A stretch of 64,000 bases of DNA. It comes from Gammaproteobacteria bacterium (GTDB lineage Bacteria; Pseudomonadota; Gammaproteobacteria; GCA-001735895). Under the pieces are notes generated by a model that saw only the letters and a program-made list of their open reading frames with translations, made no database searches and was not told the origin of the DNA. Every line of letters starts with the position of its first letter. Position 1 is the first letter of the stretch. Below are positions 51,004 to 60,069 of this stretch, in pieces. The translations under genes and the position numbers were made by a program. Location of the stretch: the NCBI GenBank assembly GCA_026989015.1, contig JALSKD010000179.1, forward strand, positions 1-64,000. The letters are read 5' to 3'.

Positions 51004-52615
51004 AGGCGGCATCAAGTTCGGCTTCAGGCCGCGCTCCAGCAACTGGACCTCGCTGCGCCTGCTCAACATCTCGCGGGTGGTGGTGGCGGCCATCCTGTTC
51101 AGCCAGAGCTTCCTGCCCGATTCGCCGTTGCTGCAGATCCGCGACATCCAGCTCTATGCCTGGACCAGCTTCGCCTACCTGCTGCTGGCGCTGGTGTTCA
51201 CCGTGGCTTCGTGGATCGAACGCCGCAACTACCAGACCCAGGTTTCTCTGCAGATCTACAGCGACATTCTGGCCATCGTGCTGCTGATGCACGCCTGCGG
51301 CGGAGTATCCAGCGGACTGGGCATGCTGCTGCTCATCCCCATCGCCATCTCGGCGCTGCTCAGCCGTGAATCGCTGGCGCTGGTGTTTGCGGCGCTGGGC
51401 ACGGTGGCGCTGCTCACCGAATACATCTACGCCATCAATTTCACCGATTACCGCGGCAACTCCACCCAGGTGGGCCTGCTCGGCATCATCCTGTTCATTA
51501 CCGCCATCGTCACCCAGACGCTGACCCGGCGCATACGCCGCGGCGAGGAACAGATCCAGAAACACAAGCTGGATGCGGCCAACCTGGCCGCGCTGAACGC
51601 CGAAATCCTGCAGAAGATGGATGCCGGCGTGCTGGCGCTGGACAGCGAGGACCGGGTGCGGCACATCAACGACACCGCGCGGCAACTGCTGCACCGCCGG
51701 CTCAGCCACGACCTGAACGCCCTGCAGCCCCCCTTCCCGCTGAGCGATGTCCTGCCCGCCCTGCAGAAGGCGCTGGAACGCTGGCGGGTCGATCCGAATA
51801 CGCCCAAATGCCTGCTGCCGTCCACCACCGGCGGCATCGACCTGCAGGCCAGCTTCCACCCGCTCTCCTCCACCGCGCATCAGGGCACGCTGATCTTTCT
51901 GGAGGATGTCTCCAGCCTCAAGCAGCAGATGCAGCAGGCCAAGCTGATGTCTTTGGGCCAGCTCACCGCCAACATCGCCCACGAGATCCGCAACCCGCTC
52001 GGCGCCATATCCCACGCCGCGGAGCTGCTGGCCGAGAACCGCGATTTGCCGCCCACTGAGCTGCGGCTGAGCGAGATCATCCACCAGCACAGCCAGCGCA
52101 TCAACCATATCATCGAAGACATCATGCAGATCTCGCGGGGGCAGATGGCCAGCCCCGAGACCGTCGATCTGCGCCAATGGTTGCCGCAGTTCCTCGACAA
52201 CCTGTGCATCGGAACCGATATTTGCCGCCAGCGCTTCCTCATCGAGTGGCCGGACGGCGACACGCGGCTGGATTTCGACCGTGGCCACCTGGAACGCATC
52301 CTCGCCAATCTGTGTCAGAACGCGCTCAACCACGGCGCGAACGAAGAAGGCGAACCCGAACCGGTGACCCTGCGCGTGCGGCGCCCGGAACCGGGCCAGC
52401 TGTGCATCGATGTCATCGACCGTGGCCCCGGCCTTGCCGAGGGACAAGGCGACAAGATTTTCGAACCCTTTTACACCACCCGCCATCAGGGCAGCGGCCT
52501 CGGCCTGTACATCGTTGCCCAGCTGGCCGAACTCAACAACGCCCGCGTCAGCGCCGCCAACAACGCGGACCGAGGCGCCCAGTTCACCCTGTGCACACAC
52601 CAAACCCGCCCATGA
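50981..52615 (+). CDS. pilS: Type IV pilus sensor histidine kinase PilS
   Basis: Inner-membrane kinase that controls pilA expression through PilR. The protein has about 544 residues. Six transmembrane helices fall in the first 200 residues, followed by a PAS-like region. The dimerisation domain has the phospho-His in NIAHEIRNPLGA. The ATPase domain contains NLCQNALNHGA, DRGPGLAEG and the late GSGLGLYIVAQL. The start could also be the ATG at 50993. The stop overlaps the pilR ATG (ATGA). Because the helices lie in the membrane next to PilA, it may sense pilin directly, as shown in Pseudomonas. Confidence 0.93.
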   Translation: MTVPMTAEGGIKFGFRPRSSNWTSLRLLNISRVVVAAILFSQSFLPDSPLLQIRDIQLYAWTSFAYLLLALVFTVASWIERRNYQTQVSLQIYSDILAIVLLMHACGGVSSGLGMLLLIPIAISALLSRESLALVFAALGTVALLTEYIYAINFTDYRGNSTQVGLLGIILFITAIVTQTLTRRIRRGEEQIQKHKLDAANLAALNAEILQKMDAGVLALDSEDRVRHINDTARQLLHRRLSHDLNALQPPFPLSDVLPALQKALERWRVDPNTPKCLLPSTTGGIDLQASFHPLSSTAHQGTLIFLEDVSSLKQQMQQAKLMSLGQLTANIAHEIRNPLGAISHAAELLAENRDLPPTELRLSEIIHQHSQRINHIIEDIMQISRGQMASPETVDLRQWLPQFLDNLCIGTDICRQRFLIEWPDGDTRLDFDRGHLERILANLCQNALNHGANEEGEPEPVTLRVRRPEPGQLCIDVIDRGPGLAEGQGDKIFEPFYTTRHQGSGLGLYIVAQLAELNNARVSAANNADRGAQFTLCTHQTRP

Positions 52616-53958
52616 ACAAGCAATCCGTGCTCATCGTCGACGACGAACCCGACATCCTCGAACTGCTGGAAATGACCCTGCTGCGCATGGGCCTGCAGGT
52701 GGCCTGCGCCACCGGCTACAGCGAGGCCACGCGGTGGATCCACGACGGCGATTTCGACTTCTGCCTCACCGACATGCGGCTGCCCGACGGCGACGGCATC
52801 GCCCTGGTCGAATACATCCAGCAGCACAAGCCGCAGATGCCGGTGGCGGTCATCACCGCCCACGGCAACATGGAACTGGCGATCCAGGCGATGAAGGCCG
52901 GCGCCTATGATTTCGTCTCCAAGCCGGTGTCGCTGGAGAAACTGCGTGCCCTGGTCGAACACGGCCTGCAGACCGGCGGCACCGCGCTGCCCGAGCAGAC
53001 CGGAGAGATCCCCGCGCTCCGGGGCGAGGACCGCTACCGCATCATCGGCGACTCGCCGCAGATCCGCGAACTGCGCCAATCGATCCGCAAGTTCGCGCGC
53101 AGCCAGGCTCCGGTATTCATCGAGGGTCCGTCCGGCACCGGCAAGGAACTGGTGGCGCGCCAGATCCACGCCCAGAGCGACCGCGCCAAGGCCCCCTTCG
53201 TCGCCGTCAACTGCGGCGCCATCCCCTCCGAACTGATGGAAAGCGAGCTGTTCGGCCATGTGAAGGGCAGCTTCACCGGCGCCGTCAGCGACAATCCGGG
53301 CCTGTTCCGCAGCGCCGAGGGCGGCACCCTGTTCCTCGACGAAATCGCCGACCTGCCGCTGCCGATGCAGGTCAAGCTGCTGCGGGTGCTGCAGGAGAAG
53401 AGCATCCGCCCGGTCGGCGCGCAACAGGAGATCGCCACCGATGTGCGCATCATCAGCGCCTCCCACAAGAACCTGGCCGAGCTGGTGGAAACGGGGCAGT
53501 TCCGCCAGGATCTCTACTACCGCATCAATGTCATCGGCATCCAGACCCCACCGCTGAGCGAGCGGCGCGGAGACATCCCGTTGCTCGCCGAACACATCCT
53601 TGGACGGCTGGGCCGCGAGCAACAGCGCCCGCTGAAACTGGACAAGGCCGCGCTGGCACGCCTCGAGGGCTACGCCTTTCCCGGCAATGTGCGGGAACTG
53701 GAAAACATCCTTGAGCGCGCCGCCGCGCTGGCCGATGGCGACCGCATCGGCGAGGCCGAGCTGCAGCTGCCCGAGCATGCCACTGTCGCCGGACAGCAAC
53801 AGTCCCTGACCGAACGGACGCGCAAGCTGGAAGCCGAGGCTCTGCGCCGCGCACTGGAAGCCAATCGCTGGAACCAGTCCGCCGCAGCCCGTGAACTAGG
53901 CATCACCCTACGCCAGCTGCGTTACCGCTGCGAGAAGTTCGGCTTGACAAAAACCTGA
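52612..53958 (+). CDS. pilR: Sigma-54-dependent response regulator PilR
   Basis: Activates the pilA promoter with sigma-54. The 448 residues begin with a receiver domain (phospho-acceptor Asp54 in [11 protein letters not shown]). The AAA+ domain has Walker [11 protein letters not shown], the sigma-54 contact GSFTGA and Walker [14 protein letters not shown]. The C-terminal Fis-type HTH is [20 protein letters not shown]. It is coupled to pilS and lies directly before the pilA promoter, which carries TGTC-type sites it could bind. Confidence 0.95.
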   Translation: MNKQSVLIVDDEPDILELLEMTLLRMGLQVACATGYSEATRWIHDGDFDFCLTDMRLPDGDGIALVEYIQQHKPQMPVAVITAHGNMELAIQAMKAGAYDFVSKPVSLEKLRALVEHGLQTGGTALPEQTGEIPALRGEDRYRIIGDSPQIRELRQSIRKFARSQAPVFIEGPSGTGKELVARQIHAQSDRAKAPFVAVNCGAIPSELMESELFGHVKGSFTGAVSDNPGLFRSAEGGTLFLDEIADLPLPMQVKLLRVLQEKSIRPVGAQQEIATDVRIISASHKNLAELVETGQFRQDLYYRINVIGIQTPPLSERRGDIPLLAEHILGRLGREQQRPLKLDKAALARLEGYAFPGNVRELENILERAAALADGDRIGEAELQLPEHATVAGQQQSLTERTRKLEAEALRRALEANRWNQSAAARELGITLRQLRYRCEKFGLTKT

Positions 53959-53964
53959 CCGGAC

Positions 53965-53988
53965 TGTCAAAAGTTGACATTTTTGTCA
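53965..53988 (+). promoter_or_regulatory. Candidate PilR-binding TGTC elements upstream of pilA
   Basis: A perfect inverted repeat TGTCAA-AAG-TTGACA (53965-53979) is followed by another TGTCA (53984-53988). They lie about 100-125 bases before the sigma-54 promoter, the distance expected for an enhancer. TGTC repeats are the known core of Pseudomonas PilR sites. Confidence 0.55.
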
Positions 53989-54089
53989 CCAATGGCACAC
54001 CCTTCAGTCCCGCCACCCGTCGCCGCCCGAACGAGAAAAACACGATAACCTGTTGTTTCATAAAGATATATAAAGTTTCAATACAAAAC

Positions 54090-54106
54090 TGGCACGCTCT
54101 CTGCTA
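54090..54106 (+). promoter_or_regulatory. Sigma-54 promoter of pilA
   Basis: TGGCACG-CTCTC-TGCTA: GG at 54091-54092 and GC at 54103-54104 have the exact 12-base separation of -24/-12 promoters. Transcription would start near 54116, about 63 bases before the pilA ATG. Confidence 0.8.
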
Positions 54107-54178
54107 CCATCCAGCCATGATTCGGCCCTGCCGTATCGTGAATCCATTGGAACTCAATTTTTGAAAGAGGAAATCAAC

Positions 54179-54601
54179 ATGATGAAGAAACAACAAGCGG
54201 GCTTTACCCTGATCGAACTCATGATCGTCGTCGCGATCATCGGCATCCTGGCCGCCGTTGCACTGCCGGCCTACCAGGACTACACCAAGCGCGCCAAGTT
54301 CTCCGAAGTGGTCATCGGTACTTCGGGCATCAAGACCGCTGTTGAACTGTGCGCCCAGGATCTCGGCACTGTGACCGGATGCGACGGAGGTACTCAAGGA
54401 AACGGCTGGTCAATTGTTGATGTTGCAGCTGGTGCACCGGGCTATGTCGACAGTATCTCCACAACCAATGGCGTCATCACCGCTACTGCTGATAATGCCA
54501 ATGGTCTCGCGGGTGAGACTTACATCCTGACACCCACTTTCGCCGGCGGCAAAGTCACTTGGGCCAAGAGTGGCACCTGTGTAGCAGCCAATATTTGCTG
54601 A
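54179..54601 (+). CDS. pilA: Type IV major pilin
   Basis: A 140-residue prepilin. The leader MMKKQQAG is cleaved after Gly8 by PilD, giving N-terminal Phe9 and Glu13 at mature position 5 ([20 protein letters not shown]), the assembly helix. The globular part has two cysteine pairs ([11 protein letters not shown] and CVAANIC), the last being the C-terminal disulfide loop. AGAGGA seven bases before 54179 favours this ATG over the next codon. It is transcribed alone from a sigma-54 promoter and ends at a terminator. Confidence 0.95.
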   Translation: MMKKQQAGFTLIELMIVVAIIGILAAVALPAYQDYTKRAKFSEVVIGTSGIKTAVELCAQDLGTVTGCDGGTQGNGWSIVDVAAGAPGYVDSISTTNGVITATADNANGLAGETYILTPTFAGGKVTWAKSGTCVAANIC

Positions 54602-54625
54602 TCGCTTACAGCGAAAACCACCCTG

Positions 54626-54654
54626 AAGGGCAGTCGTTTCGGCTGCCCTTTTTT
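54626..54654 (+). terminator. Rho-independent terminator of pilA
   Basis: An 11-bp stem AAGGGCAGTCG/CGGCTGCCCTT (one G-T pair) with a TTT loop and a run of six T. Confidence 0.92.
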
Positions 54655-54750
54655 GTGCCCATCATATATCAAATTGAAGGAGAAACGCCCCCCATATACC
54701 TATTAATTCCGCATATAAGGAATCCATTCAACAAAACTTCAAAACTGTAA

Positions 54751-54756
54751 TATACT
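54751..54756 (+). promoter_or_regulatory. Possible -10 of pilB
   Basis: TATACT lies in an AT-rich stretch about 50 bases before pilB; a weak TTCAAC at 54727-54732 is 18 bases upstream. Being behind the pilA terminator, pilBCD needs its own promoter. Confidence 0.35.
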
Positions 54757-54806
54757 CAGGCATATACACAGGTATTCTCAGAATCATAATCACCTCTCAA
54801 TAATCC

Positions 54807-56519
54807 ATGAGCCTAGTCACCGCCCCACCTCTGACCGGTCTTGCCCGCAAGCTGGTCGCCGACCGCATACTCGACGAACAGACGGTTCAAGAGGCCATTG
54901 ACAAGGCCAAAACCGAAAGCACCTCTTTACAACGCTACCTGATCGACCAGAAACTGGTATCCGCCGATGTGGTCGCCATGGCTTCGGCCGAGGAGTTCGG
55001 CCTGCCGGTGTTCGACCTGTCGGTGATGGATCCGGAGCAGGCACCGCTGACCCTGGTCGAGGAAAAGCTGATCGAGAAGCACCACGCGGTGCCGCTGTTC
55101 AAGCGCGGCAAGCGGCTGTTCGTGGCCATTGGCAATGCCACCAACATGCAGGCGCTGGACGAGTTCAAGTTCAACACCGGCCTGTCCACCGAGCCGGTGC
55201 TGGTGCGCGAGGACGACCTCGACAAATTCATCGAGAAAGCCCTGTCGGCGATGGACACCGGCATGGACGACATGATGCTCGACGATGACCTGGCGAACCT
55301 GGATGTGGAAGCCGCCGAGGAGGAGGACAGAGGCCCCACCGAAAGCGACGCCGATGACGCCCCGGTCGTCAAGTATGTGAACAAGATCCTCGTCGACGCC
55401 ATCAACAAGGGCGCCTCGGACATCCACTTCGAGCCCTACGAGAAACGCTACCGCATCCGCTACCGCATCGACGGCATCCTGCAGGAAGTGGCCTCGCCGC
55501 CGATCAACATCGCCGGCAAGCTGACCGCGCGGGTCAAGGTCATGTCGCGCATGGACATCGCCGAGCGACGGGTGCCCCAGGACGGCCGCATCAAGCTGAA
55601 ACTCTCGAAAAAGCGGGCCATCGATTTCCGCGTCAACACCTGTCCGACCCTGTTCGGCGAGAAGATCGTGCTGCGGATCCTCGACTCGGCCAGCGCCAAG
55701 CTGGGCATCGACGCCTTGGGCTACGAGCCGGAGCAGAAGGAACTCTACCTCAATGCGCTGGCCAACCCCTACGGCATGATCCTGGTCACCGGCCCCACCG
55801 GCAGCGGCAAGACGGTGTCCCTGTACACCGGCCTCAACATCCTCAACGAGCCGGAGACCAACATCTCCACCGCCGAGGACCCGGCGGAGATCAATCTGGA
55901 AGGCATCAACCAGGTCAATGTCAATCCCAAGGTGGGGCTGACCTTCGCCGAGGCGCTGCGCGCCTTCCTGCGGCAGGACCCGGATGTGATCATGGTCGGC
56001 GAGATCCGCGACCTGGAAACCGCCGAGATCGCCATCAAGGCGGCCCAGACCGGTCACCTGGTATTGTCCACACTGCATACCAATGATGCCCCTCAAACGC
56101 TCACTCGTCTGATGAACATGGGGGTGCCGGCCTTCAATATCGCCACCTCTGTTACCCTGATCATTGCGCAGCGGCTGGGGCGGCGGCTGTGCCCGCACTG
56201 CAAGGCGCCCGAGGACCTGCCGACCGAGATACTGAAACAGGAAGGCTTCACCGATGACGACATCGCCGAGGGCTTCACCGTGTACAAGGCCGTTGGCTGC
56301 GACCAGTGCGTGAAGGGCTACAAGGGCCGGGTCGGCATCTATCAGGTGATGCCGGTCACCGAGGCCATTGGCCGTCTGATCATGGGCGGCGCCAATGCGA
56401 TGGATCTGGCCGACCAGGCCGCGAAGGAAGGCGTGGACGACCTGCGCCGCTCCGCCCTGAAGAAAGTCAAGCAAGGCATACTGAGCCTTGAAGAAGCCAA
56501 CCGAGTCACCAAGGATTAG
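54807..56519 (+). CDS. pilB: Type IV pilus assembly ATPase PilB
   Basis: Cytoplasmic motor that extends pili. The 570 residues comprise an N-terminal MshEN-type domain (1-140, LARKLVADRILDEQ) and an acidic linker. The ATPase has Walker A VTGPTGSGKTVSL, the Asp box near STAEDPAEI, Walker B VIMVGEIRD, the His box STLHTNDAP and a zinc tetracysteine site (CPHC and CDQC). No strong ribosome site precedes the ATG. pilC follows after five bases. Confidence 0.96.
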   Translation: MSLVTAPPLTGLARKLVADRILDEQTVQEAIDKAKTESTSLQRYLIDQKLVSADVVAMASAEEFGLPVFDLSVMDPEQAPLTLVEEKLIEKHHAVPLFKRGKRLFVAIGNATNMQALDEFKFNTGLSTEPVLVREDDLDKFIEKALSAMDTGMDDMMLDDDLANLDVEAAEEEDRGPTESDADDAPVVKYVNKILVDAINKGASDIHFEPYEKRYRIRYRIDGILQEVASPPINIAGKLTARVKVMSRMDIAERRVPQDGRIKLKLSKKRAIDFRVNTCPTLFGEKIVLRILDSASAKLGIDALGYEPEQKELYLNALANPYGMILVTGPTGSGKTVSLYTGLNILNEPETNISTAEDPAEINLEGINQVNVNPKVGLTFAEALRAFLRQDPDVIMVGEIRDLETAEIAIKAAQTGHLVLSTLHTNDAPQTLTRLMNMGVPAFNIATSVTLIIAQRLGRRLCPHCKAPEDLPTEILKQEGFTDDDIAEGFTVYKAVGCDQCVKGYKGRVGIYQVMPVTEAIGRLIMGGANAMDLADQAAKEGVDDLRRSALKKVKQGILSLEEANRVTKD

Positions 56520-56524
56520 ACAGC

Positions 56525-57745
56525 ATGGCCAAGAACCCTCCCGAGAAGATCGAGTTTCTCTATGAAGGCACCGACCGCAGCGGCAACCGCATCAAGGGCG
56601 AGGTCTTCGCGCTCAACGACGCCCTGGCCAAGGGCCAGCTGCGCAAGCAGGGCATCAACCCGCTGCGCCTGAAAAAGAAACCCAAGCCGCTGTTCGGTGG
56701 CAAGACCGCCAAGATCACACCGGCCGACATCGCCGTGTTCAGCCGCCAGATGGCGACCATGATGTCTTCCGGCGTACCGCTGGTGCAATCCTTCGACATC
56801 ATCGGCCAGGGTAACGACAACCCGGCCATGGCCAAGATGATCATGGACATCAAGGCCGATGTGGAAGCCGGTGCCAACTTCGCCGACGCGCTGAAGAAAT
56901 TCCCGATGCATTTCGATCCGCTGTTCGTCAACCTAGTCCAGGCCGGCGAACAGTCGGGCGCACTGGAAACCATGCTCGACAAGCTGGCCACCTACAAGGA
57001 AAAGACCGAGGCGTTGAAGGCCAAGGTCAAGAAGGCCATGACCTACCCGATCGCGGTACTGGTGGTCGCCTTCATCGTCACCGTGATCCTGCTCATCTTC
57101 GTGGTGCCCCAGTTCCAGGAAGTGTTCTCCAGTTTCGGCGCCGAACTGCCGGCCATGACCCTGTTCGTCATCGCCCTGTCGGAATTCATGCAGCAGTACT
57201 GGTGGATGTTCATCGCCGCCATCGGCATTGCCTTTGCCGTTTACAGGCATTTCAACGCCAAGTCGGAAAAATTCAGAAAATGGAAGGACCGGACGGTACT
57301 GAAGATTCCGGTCGTCGGCGAAATCGCCGAGAAATCCGCCATCGCCCGCTTCGCGCGCACGCTGGAAACCATGTCCGCCGCCGGCGTGCCGCTGGTCGAG
57401 GCCATGGATTCGGTGGCCGGCGCCACGGGCAACAGCCTGTTTTACGAAGCCACGATGAAGATCCGCGACCAGATCTCCGGCGGTACCCGTCTGCAGGATG
57501 CCATGAAAATGACCGGCCTGTTTCCGAACATGGTCATCCAGATGGTCTCCATCGGCGAGGAAGCCGGCTCGCTGGATCACATGCTGAGCAAGGTGGCCGA
57601 TTTCTACGAGGCCGAGGTGGACAACCTGGTCGACAACCTGACTTCACTGATGGAACCGATGATCATGGCCGTGCTGGGCGTGCTGGTCGGCGGCCTGATC
57701 GTGGCCATGTACCTGCCGATCTTCCAGCTCGGCAATGTCGTCTGA
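56525..57745 (+). CDS. pilC: Type IV pilus inner-membrane platform protein PilC
   Basis: Couples PilB rotation to pilin insertion. The 406 residues contain two T2SSF cytoplasmic domains (VFSRQMATMMSSGVPLVQSF and FARTLETMSAAGVPLVEAM). Three transmembrane helices lie at about 172-195, 222-242 and 378-400. It has the usual length and place between pilB and pilD. Confidence 0.96.
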   Translation: MAKNPPEKIEFLYEGTDRSGNRIKGEVFALNDALAKGQLRKQGINPLRLKKKPKPLFGGKTAKITPADIAVFSRQMATMMSSGVPLVQSFDIIGQGNDNPAMAKMIMDIKADVEAGANFADALKKFPMHFDPLFVNLVQAGEQSGALETMLDKLATYKEKTEALKAKVKKAMTYPIAVLVVAFIVTVILLIFVVPQFQEVFSSFGAELPAMTLFVIALSEFMQQYWWMFIAAIGIAFAVYRHFNAKSEKFRKWKDRTVLKIPVVGEIAEKSAIARFARTLETMSAAGVPLVEAMDSVAGATGNSLFYEATMKIRDQISGGTRLQDAMKMTGLFPNMVIQMVSIGEEAGSLDHMLSKVADFYEAEVDNLVDNLTSLMEPMIMAVLGVLVGGLIVAMYLPIFQLGNVV

Positions 57746-57757
57746 CGCCAGCCGCTG

Positions 57758-58627
57758 ATGTTCGACAACCTGCTGGAGGCGTTCACGCAGATGCCGTGGC
57801 TGTTCCTGGCCACCGTGTTTCTGCTGGGCCTGATGGTCGGCAGCTTCCTCAATGTGGTGATCTACCGCCTGCCGCTGATGATGCAGCGCGAATGGCGGCG
57901 CGAGTGCCTGGAATTCCTCGAGCAGGACAGCGAAGGCGAAACGGAGCGTTTCAACCTGATGTGGCCCCGCTCCCGTTGTGGTGAATGCGGCCACGCCATC
58001 ACCGCTCTGGAAAACATCCCGGTCGTCTCCTGGCTGCTGCTGCGCGGCCGCTGCAGCCAGTGCGGCACGCGCATCTCCTGGCAGTATCCACTGGTGGAAC
58101 TGTTCACCGCCATCGTCTCCATCACCGTGGCCTGGCGCTTCGGCGTCAGCGAACAAACCGCCGCCGCGCTGCTCTTCAGCTGGGCGCTGATCGCTATGAG
58201 CGGCATCGACATCGGCCACAAGCTGTTGCCGGACAGCCTCACCCTGCCGATGCTCTGGCTCGGCATTCTGCTCTCCTTCTTCCATGTCTTTGTCGATCTC
58301 GAGAGCAGCGTCATCGGCGCCATGGCCGGCTACCTGAGCCTGTGGTCGGTGTACATCGTGTTCAAGCTGATCACCGGCAAGGAAGGCATGGGCCACGGCG
58401 ATTTCAAGCTGCTGGCCATGCTCGGTGCCTGGATGGGCTGGAAGATGCTGCTGGTGATCATCCTCACCTCTTCGCTGGTCGGCGCCACCATCGGCATCCT
58501 GATGATCCTGCTCAGAAAAACCGGGCGCAATACCCAGATCCCCTTCGGCCCCTATCTGGCTGCCGCCGGCTGGATTGCCCTGCTGTGGGGCGACGCACTG
58601 AACCGCTTCTTCTTCTCCCTCGTCTGA
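57758..58627 (+). CDS. pilD: Prepilin peptidase/N-methyltransferase PilD
   Basis: Cleaves and methylates prepilins such as PilA. The 289-residue polytopic membrane protein has the N-terminal GSFLNVVIYRLP. A cytoplasmic four-Cys domain (RCGECG and RCSQCG) supports methylation. The two catalytic Asp residues are in SGIDIGHKLLPD and GMGHGDFKLLA. It follows pilC by 12 bases and precedes coaE by two. Confidence 0.96.
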   Translation: MFDNLLEAFTQMPWLFLATVFLLGLMVGSFLNVVIYRLPLMMQREWRRECLEFLEQDSEGETERFNLMWPRSRCGECGHAITALENIPVVSWLLLRGRCSQCGTRISWQYPLVELFTAIVSITVAWRFGVSEQTAAALLFSWALIAMSGIDIGHKLLPDSLTLPMLWLGILLSFFHVFVDLESSVIGAMAGYLSLWSVYIVFKLITGKEGMGHGDFKLLAMLGAWMGWKMLLVIILTSSLVGATIGILMILLRKTGRNTQIPFGPYLAAAGWIALLWGDALNRFFFSLV

Positions 58628-58629
58628 GC

Positions 58630-59235
58630 ATGCAACGCATTGGCCTGACCGGCGGCATCGCATCGGGCAAGACAGCCCTTGCCGATGCGCTGGCCCAACG
58701 CGGGCTCACCGTGATCGATGCCGATGACATCAGCCGCGCGCTGATGCAGCCTGGCGAGCCGGGCTACCGTGTGGCGGTCGATCACTTCGGCGAAGGCATT
58801 CTCGACGCTGAAGGCAAAATCGACCGCCCCGCCCTGCGCCGCCGGGTATTCGAACGACCGGAGGAGCGGCGCAACCTGGAGCGGATGCTGCACCCGCTCA
58901 TCCGCCAACGCATCGAGCAGACCCTCGATGAGCTGGAGGAAGACAGCGCCCTCATCGTTGTGCCGCTGCTGTTCGAAAGCGGTTTCGATGATCTGGTGGA
59001 CCGCAGCCTGGCCATCGATTGCCCGAGAGACATCCAGATCGAGCGCCTCATGCAGCGGGACGGCATCGACCGCATGCTGGCCGAGCGCATGCTCGATGCC
59101 CAGATGAGCAATGCCGAGCGCGTGCAACGCTCCGACCACAGTGTGGTCAACGACGGCTCGCAACCCGTCGAAGCGATCGCGGAGCAGGTGCTGGACTGGT
59201 TGTACGGTCGCGGCCCGTGGGCATCGCGGTTATAA
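58630..59235 (+). CDS. coaE: Dephospho-CoA kinase
   Basis: Last step of coenzyme A synthesis. The 201 residues show the P-loop LTGGIASGKTALA, the substrate motif DADDISRALMQPG and the CoA-binding VVPLLFESGFDDLVD. The ATG at 58630 lies two bases past pilD. The pilD-coaE link is conserved in gammaproteobacteria. Confidence 0.95.
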   Translation: MQRIGLTGGIASGKTALADALAQRGLTVIDADDISRALMQPGEPGYRVAVDHFGEGILDAEGKIDRPALRRRVFERPEERRNLERMLHPLIRQRIEQTLDELEEDSALIVVPLLFESGFDDLVDRSLAIDCPRDIQIERLMQRDGIDRMLAERMLDAQMSNAERVQRSDHSVVNDGSQPVEAIAEQVLDWLYGRGPWASRL

Positions 59236-59262
59236 TCCCCCGAATCTTCCGGACGCCCTGAC

Positions 59263-60036
59263 ATGCCGACTTCCGCCGTCATCTACGAACAGCCGCTCAA
59301 TGAACGCATCCGCATCTGCCTGCGCATCGAGGCGCTGATCGACCGGCTCGATCATTTCAACGCCCTGGACAGCGATCACGCCGCCTACCAGTCGTTGCTG
59401 ACGGTGCTGGAGATCACCGCCCTGGTGGAACGCGGCGACATCAAGCAGGAAATCATCAAGGAACTGGACCGCCAGCACAAGGTACTTACCGGCCTGATCA
59501 GCCATCACAGCGTGGACACATCGCGTCTGGAGATGACCCTGAACCGGCTCAAGCAGGCGCTCAACCGCATGCACGGCATGGACGGCCGGCTGGGCGAGCA
59601 CCTCAAGGCCATCGACTTTCTGCTCGCGGTGAAACAACGCTCGGTGATCCCTGGCGGCAGTTGCGATTTCGACCTGCCGCAGCTGCGCTACTGGCTCAAC
59701 CGCAGCCACGAACAGCGCCAGCAGGACATCGACCGCTGGTCGGCCCCCTACCGCGAGCTCTACCAGACCCTGGCATTGATCCTCAAGAACATCCGTGACA
59801 GCGCCTTCGCCGAACCGGTGGAAGCCGCCAAGGGGTTTTTCCAGGAATCGCTGGATCCGGCCCAGCCCAACCAGATGCTGCGCATCGAGCTTGACAGCAA
59901 CGACCTGTTCCCCGAGATCAGCGCCGGCAAGCACCGCTACAGCATCCGTTTCATGCGCTATGCCGGCAGCGTCGATCAGCTGCCGCAACAGATCAAGGAC
60001 AGCGTGTCCTTCCGGTTGATGCGCTGCAGCCTCTAG
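59263..60036 (+). CDS. zapD: Cell division protein ZapD
   Basis: Bundles FtsZ filaments at the septum. The 257-residue length matches E. coli ZapD (247). Family segments are YEQPLNERIRICLRIEALI, LLTVLEITALVERGDIKQE and IPGGSCDFDLPQLRYWLN, with the C-terminal YSIRFMRY barrel strand. A TATAAT inside the end of coaE (59231-59236) may start a separate transcript. The small gene yacG that often follows zapD is absent. Confidence 0.95.
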   Translation: MPTSAVIYEQPLNERIRICLRIEALIDRLDHFNALDSDHAAYQSLLTVLEITALVERGDIKQEIIKELDRQHKVLTGLISHHSVDTSRLEMTLNRLKQALNRMHGMDGRLGEHLKAIDFLLAVKQRSVIPGGSCDFDLPQLRYWLNRSHEQRQQDIDRWSAPYRELYQTLALILKNIRDSAFAEPVEAAKGFFQESLDPAQPNQMLRIELDSNDLFPEISAGKHRYSIRFMRYAGSVDQLPQQIKDSVSFRLMRCSL

Positions 60037-60063
60037 GGAAGCCCGAATCAATCAGAGCTTCCC
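60036..60063. terminator. Weak inverted repeat between zapD and the Nudix gene
   Basis: GGGAAGC (60036-60042) and GCTTCCC (60057-60063) form a 7-bp stem with a 14-base loop between convergent genes. There is no T-run. Confidence 0.3.
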
Positions 60064-60069
60064 GCGCAA

